Source: Prochlorococcus sp. AG-409-J16 (GTDB lineage: Bacteria; Cyanobacteriota; Cyanobacteriia; PCC-6307; Cyanobiaceae). Taken from it: a DNA stretch of 64,000 nt. The stretch lies in assembly GCA_003215655.1 (NCBI GenBank), contig QCKB01000007.1:1-64000 (forward strand). The letters are read 5' to 3'. Shown one piece after another: positions 39,660 through 49,556 of this stretch. Under the pieces are notes generated by a model. The model was not told the DNA's origin. It ran no database searches and worked only from the letters and a program-made list of their open reading frames with translations. Within the stretch, counting starts at the first letter, position 1, and every line of letters starts with the position of its first letter. The translations under genes were made by a program, and so were the position numbers.

Positions 39660-40802
39660 TCATCCCAAAAAGGCCTCAGAAACTTCTGAAGGAATTTCTT
39701 CTGAAGTCATTGAATGAATTCCTTCCTTCAATAAACTATTAACTGAAACGCCTAAGTCATAAGACTTAAGCCATTGCATAGCTTGATTACCTTCATCAAG
39801 GATCAAACGGAGTGGTGAAAGAGTGTCCAGTAAATCCATTTCCCTAGCTAAGGGAAGAACTTCGTCTAGCAATTCTTCAATCCAATCCCGAGCAGTGATT
39901 AGATGACCATCCCGCCAATGATGCAATTTTGCATCAAGACTTTGAAGGGCAGCTTCTTCATCATTTTTATCGCTAAGAGAAGCTAATTCCTTTGCTGAGA
40001 TTTGACTTACTTGCAAAGGGTCAAACTCCTTGGGACGTTGTAATAGAGAAAGTACCCTAAGTTCTAGCAAAGCAGTAACAGCTAGAAGAGACTGAGGGTC
40101 TGTAATAAGGTCACAAATGCGTAGCTCAATACGGTTTATATCGTATGGACGTCCAGGTCCATTAGGGCGAACAGAAGTCCATAGGTGACGCTCGTTTTTC
40201 ATAACTCCATCAGCAAGTTGCTGCTCTACCCATTTGACGTAATGAGAATGGTCTAAAAAAAGAGGTACACATTTTGGAGTTAGAGGAAATTGCCTCCATC
40301 TCTGTGAATGAAACCCAGTTGTAGTTCCGTCTAGAAAAGGAGAGCTAGCACTTAGGGCGAGAAATAAGGCTGCCTCACATCGCACAAGCCTCAACGCTGC
40401 AAAAAGCAATTCAATATCATCAAGGCCTAAATTGATATGAATACTTGCCGTTACAACTCTTGTCCCATAAGCGGTTTCAATAAATTCATGATAAGGATTT
40501 GATGGATCTGAACGTTCAAATCGTTCGCTTCCTCCTAGGCTAAGTGTGCTGCCAGGAAGGAGAGTTAGCTTTCGGGGGGCCAGCCAGTTTCGTAATCTTC
40601 TTCTTGGAGCAATTAGAGCTTCTCTTAAACAAGAGTAATTGTATTCAGGAATTGTAATGAACTCCAGGTTCCGGTGATCCGGTTCAATTACAAATTCAGG
40701 AAGATCCTTTTTTACAGCAACTGCAACACCAACATTTTCACCATTAGTGCTTCCTGTAAAAAGCTCCACCTCAAATCCCTTTAAAAGAAATCTTTTGCTC
40801 AT
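39660..40802 (-). CDS. gshA: Glutamate-cysteine ligase (cyanobacterial type)
   Basis: First step of glutathione synthesis. 380 residues matching the cyanobacterial GshA family: LLKGFEVELFTGS at the start, VVTASIHINLGLDD, and SVRPNGPGRPYDINRIELRI with the conserved Arg-rich active-site stretch. Its ATG overlaps the trpE stop by 4 nt, and its stop touches ppc, forming a tight trpE-gshA-ppc operon. Confidence 0.92.
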   Translation of the reverse strand: MSKRFLLKGFEVELFTGSTNGENVGVAVAVKKDLPEFVIEPDHRNLEFITIPEYNYSCLREALIAPRRRLRNWLAPRKLTLLPGSTLSLGGSERFERSDPSNPYHEFIETAYGTRVVTASIHINLGLDDIELLFAALRLVRCEAALFLALSASSPFLDGTTTGFHSQRWRQFPLTPKCVPLFLDHSHYVKWVEQQLADGVMKNERHLWTSVRPNGPGRPYDINRIELRICDLITDPQSLLAVTALLELRVLSLLQRPKEFDPLQVSQISAKELASLSDKNDEEAALQSLDAKLHHWRDGHLITARDWIEELLDEVLPLAREMDLLDTLSPLRLILDEGNQAMQWLKSYDLGVSVNSLLKEGIHSMTSEEIPSEVSEAFLG

Positions 40803-42319
40803 AGTTCAGGAGACTCGAGGCAGGCAAGGGCCGTAAGCATTCCTCTTGCCTTGTTAAGTGTTTCTTCATATTCATTTCTAGGGATTGAGTCAGCCACAAC
40901 TCCAGCCCCAGCTTGAACTTGAACCCTTAAACCACCATCCGGATGCGGTCTAACGACCATGCTCCTAATAGTAATTGCCGTATTTAATGCACCTGCCAGA
41001 TCCATTGATCCATAAACCCCAGCATAAGGCCCCCTTGACTGAGGCTCTAATTCATTAATAAGTTGCATGGCCCTAATTTTTGGAGCACCACTAACTGTTC
41101 CTGCGGGGAAAGAGGCCATCAACAAATCCCATACATCCTTTCCATCAGCGAGCAATCCCTCAACTTCACTAACAATGTGCATTACGTGTGAATATTTCTC
41201 GATAACCATTAACTCCTTCACTTCAACTGTTCCAGGCCTACATACTCGGCCAAGATCATTTCTTCCTAAGTCCACAAGCATGACATGCTCAGCCCGTTCC
41301 TTTGGATCTGCTAACAGTTCCTTTTCTAGCTTGTAATCGGCCTCCTCATCTCTTCCCCTAGGGCGAGTTCCAGCAATTGGCCTAAGACTCGCGCGAATAC
41401 CTTCGGAAGCAGGTTCAGCCTTAACCATCACCTCTGGGCTTGAACCAATTAATTGCCACTCTCCAAAATCAAAGAACGCCATATATGGAGATGGATTAAC
41501 CATTCGTAAACTTCTATACAGATCAAGAGGGTCATGATGAACCTGAGTTTCCAAGCGTTGACTAAGAACTAACTGAAAGACATCTCCTGCCGCTATATGT
41601 TCCCTTGCCTTTAGAACTGCATCCTCAAATGCCTGCTGAGTGCAATTACTAACTGGCCGTGATGAAATCTCTTGTTTTAACTGCCAGCGAAGAGGCTCAG
41701 TTGCTGGCAATGTAGTCATCATTTTCTCAGAAATATTGTGAATTTGTTTTAATGCATTTTCAAACGCAATTTCCTCTGATTCCTTACCGCTGATATCTCC
41801 ATAAGCCACTGCTGTGATCAAACGTTTGACCTGATCAATTATCAAGACACTATCCATAAACATCCATACCCCGTCAGGTGGGTCACTTTCTTGGAGTTTA
41901 TGAATAGGAACTGATGCCTCTATCCAATGAATCAATTCAAAACCCCATACACCAAAAAGTTGCCCTAATGCAGGCAGACCAGGTAGGGCCTTAGTTCGAT
42001 ATTGAGACAACCATTTTCTAAGGCCATCCAACGGGTTGCCAACAAACTCATCAACATGGCCATCTCGCCATTTACGAAGTAATCGGTCTCCACGCGCTGT
42101 AGCTGTCCACAAAGGATCACTAGCCACAACACTCCATCTGCCAAGCCTTTCTCCTCCTTCAATAGATTCCAGCAAAACCCCTTGAGTCTTACCTTGACCC
42201 ACCTTTAACCACGTGGTCAAAGGTGTCTCTAGGTCTGCTGGCCAACTTTGAGCGAGAGGAATAAAGTTTGCACCAGAATTTGCGGCCTCAAAAAATAAGG
42301 CTTTATCAGGAGTAAACAT
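40799..42319 (-). CDS. trpE: Anthranilate synthase component I
   Basis: Chorismate to anthranilate, first step of tryptophan synthesis. 506 residues with the chorismate-binding core: IAGTRPRGRDEEADYKLEKE, HVMLVDLGRNDLGRV and FPAGTVSGAPKIRAMQ. The N-terminal domain includes LLESIEGGERLGRWS, the usual Trp feedback-site LLES motif. It lies downstream of psaD. Confidence 0.95.
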   Translation of the reverse strand: MFTPDKALFFEAANSGANFIPLAQSWPADLETPLTTWLKVGQGKTQGVLLESIEGGERLGRWSVVASDPLWTATARGDRLLRKWRDGHVDEFVGNPLDGLRKWLSQYRTKALPGLPALGQLFGVWGFELIHWIEASVPIHKLQESDPPDGVWMFMDSVLIIDQVKRLITAVAYGDISGKESEEIAFENALKQIHNISEKMMTTLPATEPLRWQLKQEISSRPVSNCTQQAFEDAVLKAREHIAAGDVFQLVLSQRLETQVHHDPLDLYRSLRMVNPSPYMAFFDFGEWQLIGSSPEVMVKAEPASEGIRASLRPIAGTRPRGRDEEADYKLEKELLADPKERAEHVMLVDLGRNDLGRVCRPGTVEVKELMVIEKYSHVMHIVSEVEGLLADGKDVWDLLMASFPAGTVSGAPKIRAMQLINELEPQSRGPYAGVYGSMDLAGALNTAITIRSMVVRPHPDGGLRVQVQAGAGVVADSIPRNEYEETLNKARGMLTALACLESPEL

Positions 42320-42379
42320 TCTGTGATCCTCGCAGCCTGTACCGCGAAGTCAAAGATACCTGAGTAATTAAAGCGTTAT

Positions 42380-42808
42380 TCAGGTGTCGAATGTATTGCG
42401 ACCAGTAAACTTTAGGCTTGAAGGATCAGGATTTTGCCCTACTCGACGAGGGTTATGTCCGACCATTTTTCTACCTTCATTAACTTTCTCAGGGAAAACA
42501 CCATCCTTAGGATGGAGGAATTCTGTGTCTCCACCTGGGAAAATTCGATAAACCTTGTAATCATCAATTCTTGGTTTAAAGGAGCGCAATTGCGTTCCCA
42601 AAGCCAAACATTGTTCTTTGCGAGCAAAATACATGAGGTTTTGACCCTCATTCATAATTGCCGCCCCTCCTGTAGGAAGCTCAAAAGCCTGGGCCTTAGT
42701 ACTGGACCAGGTTATTGCGTACTTTTCCTCTGTTTCTGCGGAGTTTAATAGTCCACCGGTACTTCCGATGCACTGTGGAAAACTACCTGTAAGCGCCTGT
42801 TCAGCCAT
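42380..42808 (-). CDS. psaD: Photosystem I subunit II (PsaD)
   Basis: Stromal PSI subunit that docks ferredoxin. Start at [19 protein letters not shown] gives 142 residues, typical of cyanobacteria. A longer in-frame opening to 42889 adds residues with no PsaD character. [25 protein letters not shown] and [24 protein letters not shown] are diagnostic. Upstream there is about 120 nt of leader with a possible promoter (TTGACG near 42899). Confidence 0.97.
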   Translation of the reverse strand: MAEQALTGSFPQCIGSTGGLLNSAETEEKYAITWSSTKAQAFELPTGGAAIMNEGQNLMYFARKEQCLALGTQLRSFKPRIDDYKVYRIFPGGDTEFLHPKDGVFPEKVNEGRKMVGHNPRRVGQNPDPSSLKFTGRNTFDT

Positions 42809-42903
42809 AGGTACCCTCGAAAAGCGGCAATCCGTTACTAGTGAAAAGTAGCACTGTATTTTGTGCTCTATGACACTTAATGGTATCAACCTTCACACCC
42901 GTC

Positions 42904-42925
42904 AACATTGAGCAATGTTTTTTTT
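42904..42925 (+). terminator. Hairpin with T-run between histidine kinase and psaD
   Basis: AACATTG and CAATGTT with a 2-nt loop, followed on the plus strand by eight T. It looks like an intrinsic terminator for plus-strand, antisense transcription. It overlaps the possible -35 of psaD on the other strand, so it could also be an operator-like palindrome. Confidence 0.45.
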
Positions 42926-42930
42926 AGTGA

Positions 42931-44307
42931 TTAAGCCACATCAGCTATAGGGAAAAAGACAGTTAAACCACCATCTCGTCTAGTAAGCCGACCTCCTAAA
43001 CTTGCCAAAAGTCTTTGAGTAGCATTTTGGCTTAATTGAAGGCTTCCAGTAGCTGGATCCCAACTGAGTACGGGTCCCAATTCAGATCTACTATCAGATT
43101 TTGCAGACCGATTATCAACAGAGTTGGGGCTTTGAGAAAGAATCTGAAGCTTCAGACGCTGTCCTGCTGGCCTCAGTAACAGTGACAAAGTTCCTCCTGG
43201 ACTGAGCCCTCGGCTACTTCGTTCAATCAAACCACCCAACATCAGCTCTAAGCGTTCAGGATCACTAAGGACCTTAGGCAAGTCCGGAGTTATATCTAAC
43301 AAAAATCTTATATCTCTTCTCTCCAACTGAAGTCTCCACCCCGGATACAAAATTTGAAGCATTTCTCCTAAATCTGTTCGAGCAAGCATTGAATTCTCAA
43401 CCGGCTGACGCTGCAATTCAGCCGCATTAAAAATGAGCCCAAAACGGTCAATCTGCTCTGTACATTCTGCGTCTATTTGCTTGAGCCTTGCAAGAACAAC
43501 TTTTGGTAAACCCTTTTGTCTAAGAAGAGATCTAATTAAAGTCCTTATCGTTGCAAGAGGAGTCCTGATTTCATGAGTCAAAGCCTCTAATAAAGATATT
43601 TCCGAACTGGATTCATTATCTTTTTGTTCATTTAAAGAATTTGTCTGGACAGTTTGGAGGGTCAGGCTCGGAGCCATACCAGCAAGTCTTTCAGAAAGCC
43701 TTGGCCAAAAAATCTTTTCAACTTGAGAGTTACTTTCTAATTGTCCAAGATCTGCTAATGCCTGGCGAAGTTCTCTGGCCTGGAAGGGTTCTTCTTGATT
43801 CAGCCTTAAATCCAACATATGCAAAAGGTCACTAAGAGTGTCAGGGTCACTGCGCATTAACAAATTCCGTTTTCCCTGTTCTCCTTGTAAAGCCAATGCA
43901 ATCTGAACTTCAGGAGTAAGAATCAAAAGCAAAGGGTCATCCCCGTCATCTTCCCTTAATGGCAAACGGGTATAACAACCAGCCATCGAATCATTATTTG
44001 TGCCTTGAATAGGCCAAGCCCGACTAGGAGGCAAAAGCGAGCTTTGACGAGAATGAAGATTCTCTATCTCGTCTGGTGCCCAAACCCATCCCTTCAAATA
44101 TTTGAGGAGCCTTGGTTCATAAAGTGCAGGTAAAGGAGCAGCCAACCAAAGGCCTCGACTTGGCTCTATAGGCAACAAAATATCTTCCTGCAAAGTTTCC
44201 AAGGCAGCCCACCAAAGCCTCCTAACAATTGACTCATCAACCTTTCCAGGAGGGACACCTTGTGCCATTCGTTCTTGAATAGCGATATGAGTAACTAAAT
44301 CAGTCAC
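42931..44307 (-). CDS. Histidine kinase-like protein with divergent ATPase domain
   Basis: 458 residues, no transmembrane segment apparent. The dimerisation and phosphoacceptor motif is intact (LTHEIRTPLATIRTLIRSLL, His near residue 245). In the C-terminal half the N-box Asn pair is replaced (LGGLIERSSRG), and no clear DxGxG follows; QRLLASLGGRLTRRDGGLTVFF retains the last strands only. Kinase activity is therefore doubtful. The N-terminal half is a sensor-like domain I do not recognise. Its start overlaps rodA by 4 nt. Confidence 0.8.
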   Translation of the reverse strand: MTDLVTHIAIQERMAQGVPPGKVDESIVRRLWWAALETLQEDILLPIEPSRGLWLAAPLPALYEPRLLKYLKGWVWAPDEIENLHSRQSSLLPPSRAWPIQGTNNDSMAGCYTRLPLREDDGDDPLLLILTPEVQIALALQGEQGKRNLLMRSDPDTLSDLLHMLDLRLNQEEPFQARELRQALADLGQLESNSQVEKIFWPRLSERLAGMAPSLTLQTVQTNSLNEQKDNESSSEISLLEALTHEIRTPLATIRTLIRSLLRQKGLPKVVLARLKQIDAECTEQIDRFGLIFNAAELQRQPVENSMLARTDLGEMLQILYPGWRLQLERRDIRFLLDITPDLPKVLSDPERLELMLGGLIERSSRGLSPGGTLSLLLRPAGQRLKLQILSQSPNSVDNRSAKSDSRSELGPVLSWDPATGSLQLSQNATQRLLASLGGRLTRRDGGLTVFFPIADVA

Positions 44308-45578
44308 AAGTTTTTGATTGAGATCTTGCCTCGACGGGCAACCGATTCACAAAGACCAAGGGCGATGAAATTGACTAACAATGCTGAACGCCCATAACTC
44401 ATAAATGGCAGCGGAATTCCTGTAACTGGGCCAAGGCCAATTGTCATAAAGATGTTCACAACAACCTGGAACATCAACATCGTGCCAATACCAACTACAA
44501 CCAAAGACTCAAAATCTGTTCTCGCATTCCTAGCAATTATTAGTAAGCGAGCTATTAACAATGCGAATCCCATCACTAAAAGAATGGTCCCAAGGAAACC
44601 CATCTCTTCCCCTAAAGCACTGAAAATAAAATCAGTATGCTGCTCGGGAATAAAGCGCAATTTAGTTAATTGTCCCTGAAGTAATCCAGTTCCCCAAAAC
44701 CCGCCAGAACCGATTCCTACTGTGCTCTGTAACAAGTGATAGCCGCCTCCAAGAGGATCCTTAGCAGGGTCTAAGAACAAAACCAGTCGATCTCGTTGAT
44801 AATCCTTAAGCCCATGCACCCAAAGCCAAGGAGTAACTAAAGCAATACTTCCATGCAAGCCAATAGTGATCAATGAGGCAACTCTCTTCATTGGCAATGA
44901 TTTATATGCAACAAAACCCATAAGAGGTATCCAAATTCCTAAAACCAAAGGGACAAGGCCCGCAATAATTGCTGTAGCAAGTGCAGAAATAACTAAAAAG
45001 GCCCATTCAAATGGCATCCCTGACCAATAAAGCATTGTGATTAACAAAGCTCCAAAAACAAGAGATGTCCCTAAGTCAGGCTGAATAAAAACCAATATCC
45101 ATGGGAAAGAAATTACGGCAATTGGCCTACTCAAATCTTTTAATCGTTGAACAGGGTAAACATCAAGAACTGCTGCCAGGAGCAAAATCGCAACCAATTT
45201 TGCAAACTCAGAAGGTTGGACATTAATTCCTGCGATAGATAGCCATCGCTGAGCACCTAAAGCTGTGGTTCCAACTAAACGGACAGCTATCAAGCTAGCA
45301 ATGGTCAATCCATATAGAGGTAAAAGAAAAGGGCGCAATCTTTCAAGAGGAACCTGAGCTAAAAAAATAGCAATTAAAAGTCCACATATCCCTGTAATCC
45401 AATGGTTATACCAATCTGCATAATCAGCCTGACGTTGTGTGCTTGCTATCAAAAAGCCAGACAAAAAAACCATAATTATTGGGATACCCCAAAGCAAAAG
45501 ATCAAAATTCTTCCATGTTTTAAGCCGCCAAAGAGGTATGAGAACCTTTCTATTACGCCGCCAATTAAAGGCCCGCAT
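44304..45578 (-). CDS. rodA: Rod-shape SEDS protein RodA
   Basis: Peptidoglycan glycosyltransferase of the SEDS family, a polytopic inner-membrane protein working with a class B PBP. 424 residues, about ten hydrophobic segments. Family motifs: LGAQRWLSIAGINVQPSEFAK, FIQPDLGTSLVFG, and GIPLPFMSYGRSALLVNFIALG near the C-terminus. It starts 2 nt after mrp and overlaps the kinase gene by 4 nt. Confidence 0.94.
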   Translation of the reverse strand: MRAFNWRRNRKVLIPLWRLKTWKNFDLLLWGIPIIMVFLSGFLIASTQRQADYADWYNHWITGICGLLIAIFLAQVPLERLRPFLLPLYGLTIASLIAVRLVGTTALGAQRWLSIAGINVQPSEFAKLVAILLLAAVLDVYPVQRLKDLSRPIAVISFPWILVFIQPDLGTSLVFGALLITMLYWSGMPFEWAFLVISALATAIIAGLVPLVLGIWIPLMGFVAYKSLPMKRVASLITIGLHGSIALVTPWLWVHGLKDYQRDRLVLFLDPAKDPLGGGYHLLQSTVGIGSGGFWGTGLLQGQLTKLRFIPEQHTDFIFSALGEEMGFLGTILLVMGFALLIARLLIIARNARTDFESLVVVGIGTMLMFQVVVNIFMTIGLGPVTGIPLPFMSYGRSALLVNFIALGLCESVARRGKISIKNL

Positions 45579-45580
45579 AA

Positions 45581-46660
45581 TTAACTTTTTAAATTAAGTA
45601 ATTTAAGAACTCTGCTAGATAATTCATTAAAAGCAATTGCACTAATTGAATCAGGATTTTGGATCACTATTGGATGTCCTTGATTACCTCCTTCCTGAAC
45701 CGGCATCTCCAAAGGAATTTTGGCCAGTAATGGAACCGAAGTCTCTTTAGACAACTGCTCTCCGCCTCCTTCTCCAAAAAGAGCGTATCTTCTTTCTGAT
45801 TGGTCAGGAGGAACAAAGAAAGACATATTTTCTACAACCCCAAGAACGTTTACCCCAATCTGCTTGAACATTGCCAAGCCACGTCTCGCATCTTGCAATG
45901 AAACAGTCTGAGGAGTTGTAACGATGACAACCCCAGCCATTGGAACAGACTGCGCCAAGGACAATTGCGCATCACCAGTCCCAGGAGGAAGATCAACAAC
46001 AACTACATCCCTTTTACCCCAAGAAACCTGATAGAGAAACTGACGAATAATTCCATTAAGCATTGGTCCTCGCCAAATAACTGGCTGGTTGTCATCAATC
46101 AAAAGTCCCATTGAGACCATTGCCAATCCATGACTCTGAATAGGCTCGATTCTTTGTTCTGGGCCTGCTCCAGTGACTTCTGGGGTGCAATCTCCAACAC
46201 CCAACATTGTTGGAGTATTAGGCCCATAAATATCGGCATCTAAAAGGCCAACCTTGAGACCTTGTTTTGCAAAAGAACAGGCCATATTTACTGCCACAGT
46301 GCTCTTCCCAACCCCTCCTTTGCCACTACTAACTGCAATTATGTGATTAACTCCAGGAATAGGTTGTAACTGAGCCTGCTGTGCACCATGACCAGCCTGG
46401 CCTATCGGAGCTTGACTAGGCGAGGAGCCAATTTCAATCTGAACATCGCTTATATCATCAAAAGCTTTGCAAGAGTCTTGGATTTGCTGAGCAATTCGCT
46501 CGCGTTGAGCATTTGCATAATTGGGCAAATTCAAACGAACTAACGCCCTAGGTGGATTAACACGGATCTGATCAATCCATCCAAGCTCTAGTACTGATTT
46601 GCCGGTCCCAGAATCTTCAATGAGCCTCAAGGCTTGGGTAACTTGTTCCACATTCGTCAT
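45581..46660 (-). CDS. mrp: Mrp/ApbC-type P-loop Fe-S cluster carrier
   Basis: 359 residues. N-terminal MIP18/DUF59 domain (1-90), then a deviant Walker A ISSGKGGVGKSTVAVN near residue 110 and DADIYGPNTPTMLG. VVVDLPPGTGDAQLS follows. The usual C-terminal CxxC of ApbC is not obvious. First gene of the mrp-rodA-kinase operon. Acts in cytoplasmic Fe-S transfer by family inference. Confidence 0.93.
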   Translation of the reverse strand: MTNVEQVTQALRLIEDSGTGKSVLELGWIDQIRVNPPRALVRLNLPNYANAQRERIAQQIQDSCKAFDDISDVQIEIGSSPSQAPIGQAGHGAQQAQLQPIPGVNHIIAVSSGKGGVGKSTVAVNMACSFAKQGLKVGLLDADIYGPNTPTMLGVGDCTPEVTGAGPEQRIEPIQSHGLAMVSMGLLIDDNQPVIWRGPMLNGIIRQFLYQVSWGKRDVVVVDLPPGTGDAQLSLAQSVPMAGVVIVTTPQTVSLQDARRGLAMFKQIGVNVLGVVENMSFFVPPDQSERRYALFGEGGGEQLSKETSVPLLAKIPLEMPVQEGGNQGHPIVIQNPDSISAIAFNELSSRVLKLLNLKS

Positions 46661-46781
46661 AACAACCTTACAAATAGCAAGAGCCCCTGAGGCAAAATCT
46701 TATGACGTTCCAAGAATGAAACTTGTAATTTGACCCCGAAAACTGAAAAGGTGTAAAAAACTTTTCTCAGTACTCATAAAT

Positions 46782-47882
46782 ATGATCAGATCGTTTCTAC
46801 AAAGAGCAACTAGTAAATCAGTATCTAAGAAGAATGTTATAAACGAACCAAGAGACTATTCCCCTGCACCCTCAGATTCACGTGAAAGAGCACGCGAAAT
46901 GGTGCTTGGTTTACAAAATTCGATCTGTCAAGGATTAGAGGCTATTGATCAAGTTGGTCTCTTTAAAGAAGAGTCATGGGAAAGACCAGAAGGAGGGGGA
47001 GGCAGGTCAAGAGTGATGCGCGATGGAAGAATTTTTGAACAAGGAGGTGTCAATTTTTCCGAAGTCCACGGTAAAGAGCTTCCGCCTTCAATCCTTAATC
47101 AAAGGCCTGAAGCTAAAGGTCATCCTTGGTTCGCTACAGGGACCTCAATGGTTCTCCATCCCCGAAATCCATATATTCCTACTGTTCATCTGAATTATCG
47201 ATATTTCGAAGCCGGGCCTGTTTGGTGGTTTGGTGGTGGAGCAGATTTAACGCCTTACTATCCATATCTAGAAGATGCACGTCATTTCCACAGAATCCAT
47301 AAAAAAGCTTGTGATTCCATAAGTCCAGAATTTCATCAAGTTTTCAAACCGTGGTGTGATGAATACTTCTTCCTAAAGCATCGAGGAGAAACCCGTGGAA
47401 TCGGAGGGATCTTTTATGACTATCAGGATGGCTCAGGCAGTCTCTATAAAGGTCAAAATAAGAATGGAAAAGCTGCAATCATCTCTAATGAACTAGGAAT
47501 ACAACCAAAGTCCTGGGAGCAGCTATTTAATCTCGGAAAATCATGTGGAGAAGCTTTCTTACCTTCTTATCAACCAATTATTGAAAAAAGACACTCTCAC
47601 GATTATGGAGATAGAGAGCGGCAATTCCAGCTTTATCGACGTGGAAGATATGTTGAATTTAATCTGGTTTGGGATAGAGGAACAATTTTCGGACTACAAA
47701 CAAATGGTCGAACTGAATCAATCCTGATGTCATTACCACCATTAGCAAGATGGGAGTATGGGTACGTTGCTGATAAAAACTCTAGAGAAGAACTTTTAAC
47801 AACCCTTTTTACCAAACCTCAAAATTGGCTAGAAGATAAAGCCTTAGAAGAGCGCTGCTTGCCTCTTAAAGCAGTCGATTGA
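46782..47882 (+). CDS. hemF: Coproporphyrinogen III oxidase, oxygen-dependent
   Basis: Oxidative decarboxylation to protoporphyrinogen IX, for heme and chlorophyll. 366 residues with [25 protein letters not shown]-type start (residues 70-95), [22 protein letters not shown] and the C-terminal [17 protein letters not shown]. Normal length with a slightly extended N-terminus. Divergent from mrp with about 120 nt between. Confidence 0.97.
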   Translation: MIRSFLQRATSKSVSKKNVINEPRDYSPAPSDSRERAREMVLGLQNSICQGLEAIDQVGLFKEESWERPEGGGGRSRVMRDGRIFEQGGVNFSEVHGKELPPSILNQRPEAKGHPWFATGTSMVLHPRNPYIPTVHLNYRYFEAGPVWWFGGGADLTPYYPYLEDARHFHRIHKKACDSISPEFHQVFKPWCDEYFFLKHRGETRGIGGIFYDYQDGSGSLYKGQNKNGKAAIISNELGIQPKSWEQLFNLGKSCGEAFLPSYQPIIEKRHSHDYGDRERQFQLYRRGRYVEFNLVWDRGTIFGLQTNGRTESILMSLPPLARWEYGYVADKNSREELLTTLFTKPQNWLEDKALEERCLPLKAVD

Positions 47883-47890
47883 AATTTCTC

Positions 47891-48655
47891 TCATTTATAT
47901 AAACCTACCCAGAAAGCATCTACAACCTTTTTAGCAATAGAGTTTATCGTCGTTTTTTGAGAAAGAGGGTCACGAAGACTTCTTTCTAAATTCCCCTCTA
48001 ATTTTCCTATTTCAAGAATACGAATCTGGCGCTTAGATGCACCAAGACCACCACGAAATAATTTTGGATATCTACCAAAACTCTTAGCAAGACTTTCATC
48101 AAGTGTATTTAGACTTTGACTAATTGGTGGTATTAAACCTGATCCATATCCATCTTTGCCATAAGCATCAAAATGAATTTCCAGTGCATATCCGCCCCGT
48201 TGAGCATGTTTATAACCAACTGACCAATTAGTTCTTGGGTCATTTTCATCTAATATCTTCCTAACTACGGGATCATAAGAACTAATATTAAGGCCTCTTT
48301 CTCTACCTAATTTCACAACAGCATCACGCACTTGAATGTTCCAAAAAAGCTCATCTCGCATCTTGGGACTCATTGGAACTGCACCTCTAAGACCCACAGC
48401 TTCGCCAGAAGTTCCTGCACCTTCCATATTTTGTGAGTCTGCATGTCCTGCAAGAACTAATATTGATATAGACGGTGAAACATTTTTTGTACCAGTCCAT
48501 TTAGCAGATGCTGAAACACGTTCACCTATTAAAGAGTCAATAGCAAGTTGTCCTGATTGTCCTGAGCGAACTGAACTAGAAAAGTAAACAAAAAAGATTA
48601 AAAAATAAAACAAGAAAGTAACTCTTGGAAGCTTAAATTCGAATTTTTTATTCAT
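47891..48655 (-). CDS. Secreted N-acetylmuramoyl-L-alanine amidase-like protein
   Basis: 254 residues with an N-terminal signal or anchor (about 10-30, TFLFYFLIFFVYFSSS). ISILVLAGHADSQN with a following Glu, and YALEIHFDAYG, resemble the zinc-binding His/Glu/His pattern of amidase_3 enzymes. The rest is divergent. Envelope hydrolase is a reasonable inference, not a proof. Its end lies 8 nt from hemF, convergent. Confidence 0.65.
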   Translation of the reverse strand: MNKKFEFKLPRVTFLFYFLIFFVYFSSSVRSGQSGQLAIDSLIGERVSASAKWTGTKNVSPSISILVLAGHADSQNMEGAGTSGEAVGLRGAVPMSPKMRDELFWNIQVRDAVVKLGRERGLNISSYDPVVRKILDENDPRTNWSVGYKHAQRGGYALEIHFDAYGKDGYGSGLIPPISQSLNTLDESLAKSFGRYPKLFRGGLGASKRQIRILEIGKLEGNLERSLRDPLSQKTTINSIAKKVVDAFWVGLYK

Positions 48656-48667
48656 AACTTTGATTAT

Positions 48668-49222
48668 CTAAATTGGCGATGAAAGGAGTGCACCATCACT
48701 TGCTAACTCCAATCGATTAGCAAGCTCTAACTCCATAGCAATCAATTCATCCCTATGAGCCCTTACTCGCAAAGTACTTCCTTGGCTCCCTTCAGAACTT
48801 GTTAGACGCAATTCAACAACTTCAATGCGATTAGCTTTCTTGTTATAGAAGAAACCTGCAATCGGACCAATACCAGCAAGCAATAAAGGCCACCATCCCA
48901 ACAATGGATATAGCTCCACTAACACCAACCCAAGACAACCAGCTCCTATTACTCCAAATATTGACAACAAAACCATGAGAATTGGACTAGAAGCAACGGT
49001 CCCTTGAAAACGGAGCACTTGTCTATCTGGATCGCTACCAACAGGCTTCCATCCACGATTTAGAAGCCATTCACTTAAACCATTAAGGACTTCAAGTGGT
49101 GGCTTAGGAGAATGGATATCGACAACAGTAGTTCGATCCTTACTCGCTGCTCGAAGGAAAAACACCAACCCAATGGCTAGCAATAAAGTCAACAACAGAA
49201 TAGAAGGCAAGACAGGTTGCAT
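48668..49222 (-). CDS. Cofactor assembly of complex C subunit B-like (CCB) protein
   Basis: 184 residues: an N-terminal transmembrane helix (SILLLTLLLAIGLVFFL), then SEWLLNRGWKPVGSD. A transmembrane hairpin follows (ILMVLLSIFGVIGAG..LVLVELYPLLGWWPLLLAG), and a C-terminal soluble domain. This layout fits the CCB2/CCB4-type factors that attach heme ci to cytochrome b6. Lies 12 nt upstream of the amidase-like gene, same strand. Confidence 0.75.
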   Translation of the reverse strand: MQPVLPSILLLTLLLAIGLVFFLRAASKDRTTVVDIHSPKPPLEVLNGLSEWLLNRGWKPVGSDPDRQVLRFQGTVASSPILMVLLSIFGVIGAGCLGLVLVELYPLLGWWPLLLAGIGPIAGFFYNKKANRIEVVELRLTSSEGSQGSTLRVRAHRDELIAMELELANRLELASDGALLSSPI

Positions 49223-49273
49223 GTAGAAAATTTGCCTCGAATAAACAGTGCTTTACTTGGGTCTTCATAGCAA

Positions 49274-49408
49274 ATGAAGCTATTTAAAGCGAAGACTTTC
49301 TCTTTAACCTTTTATAGTTCACCTAAGGGAAAGAAACATTCTCAAGAATCTAGTTTTTGCACTTTGAGATCCAGTCCTACAAATAAGAAGGAAAAATCTA
49401 AGAAATGA
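49274..49408 (+). CDS. Possible 44-residue Lys/Ser-rich small protein
   Basis: In an otherwise gene-free stretch of 334 nt (49223-49556), an ATG opens 44 codons (MKLFKAKTFSLTFYSSPKGK, then more Lys and Ser), ending TGA at 49406-49408. The composition is basic and no clear Shine-Dalgarno precedes it. It may be a chance frame. Confidence 0.25.
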   Translation: MKLFKAKTFSLTFYSSPKGKKHSQESSFCTLRSSPTNKKEKSKK

Positions 49409-49556
49409 TTAAAAATTATCTTGAAAAACAAACACAGTATGGCGCTCCCCAATAGAAATTGATTCAAAGTTTTGAACAATCTATATTGAAGCTGATCATT
49501 AATTGTTTGTTCCAACTTCAGCCAAGTTTGACTTACTAGTTACCTAAAACTTTCCT

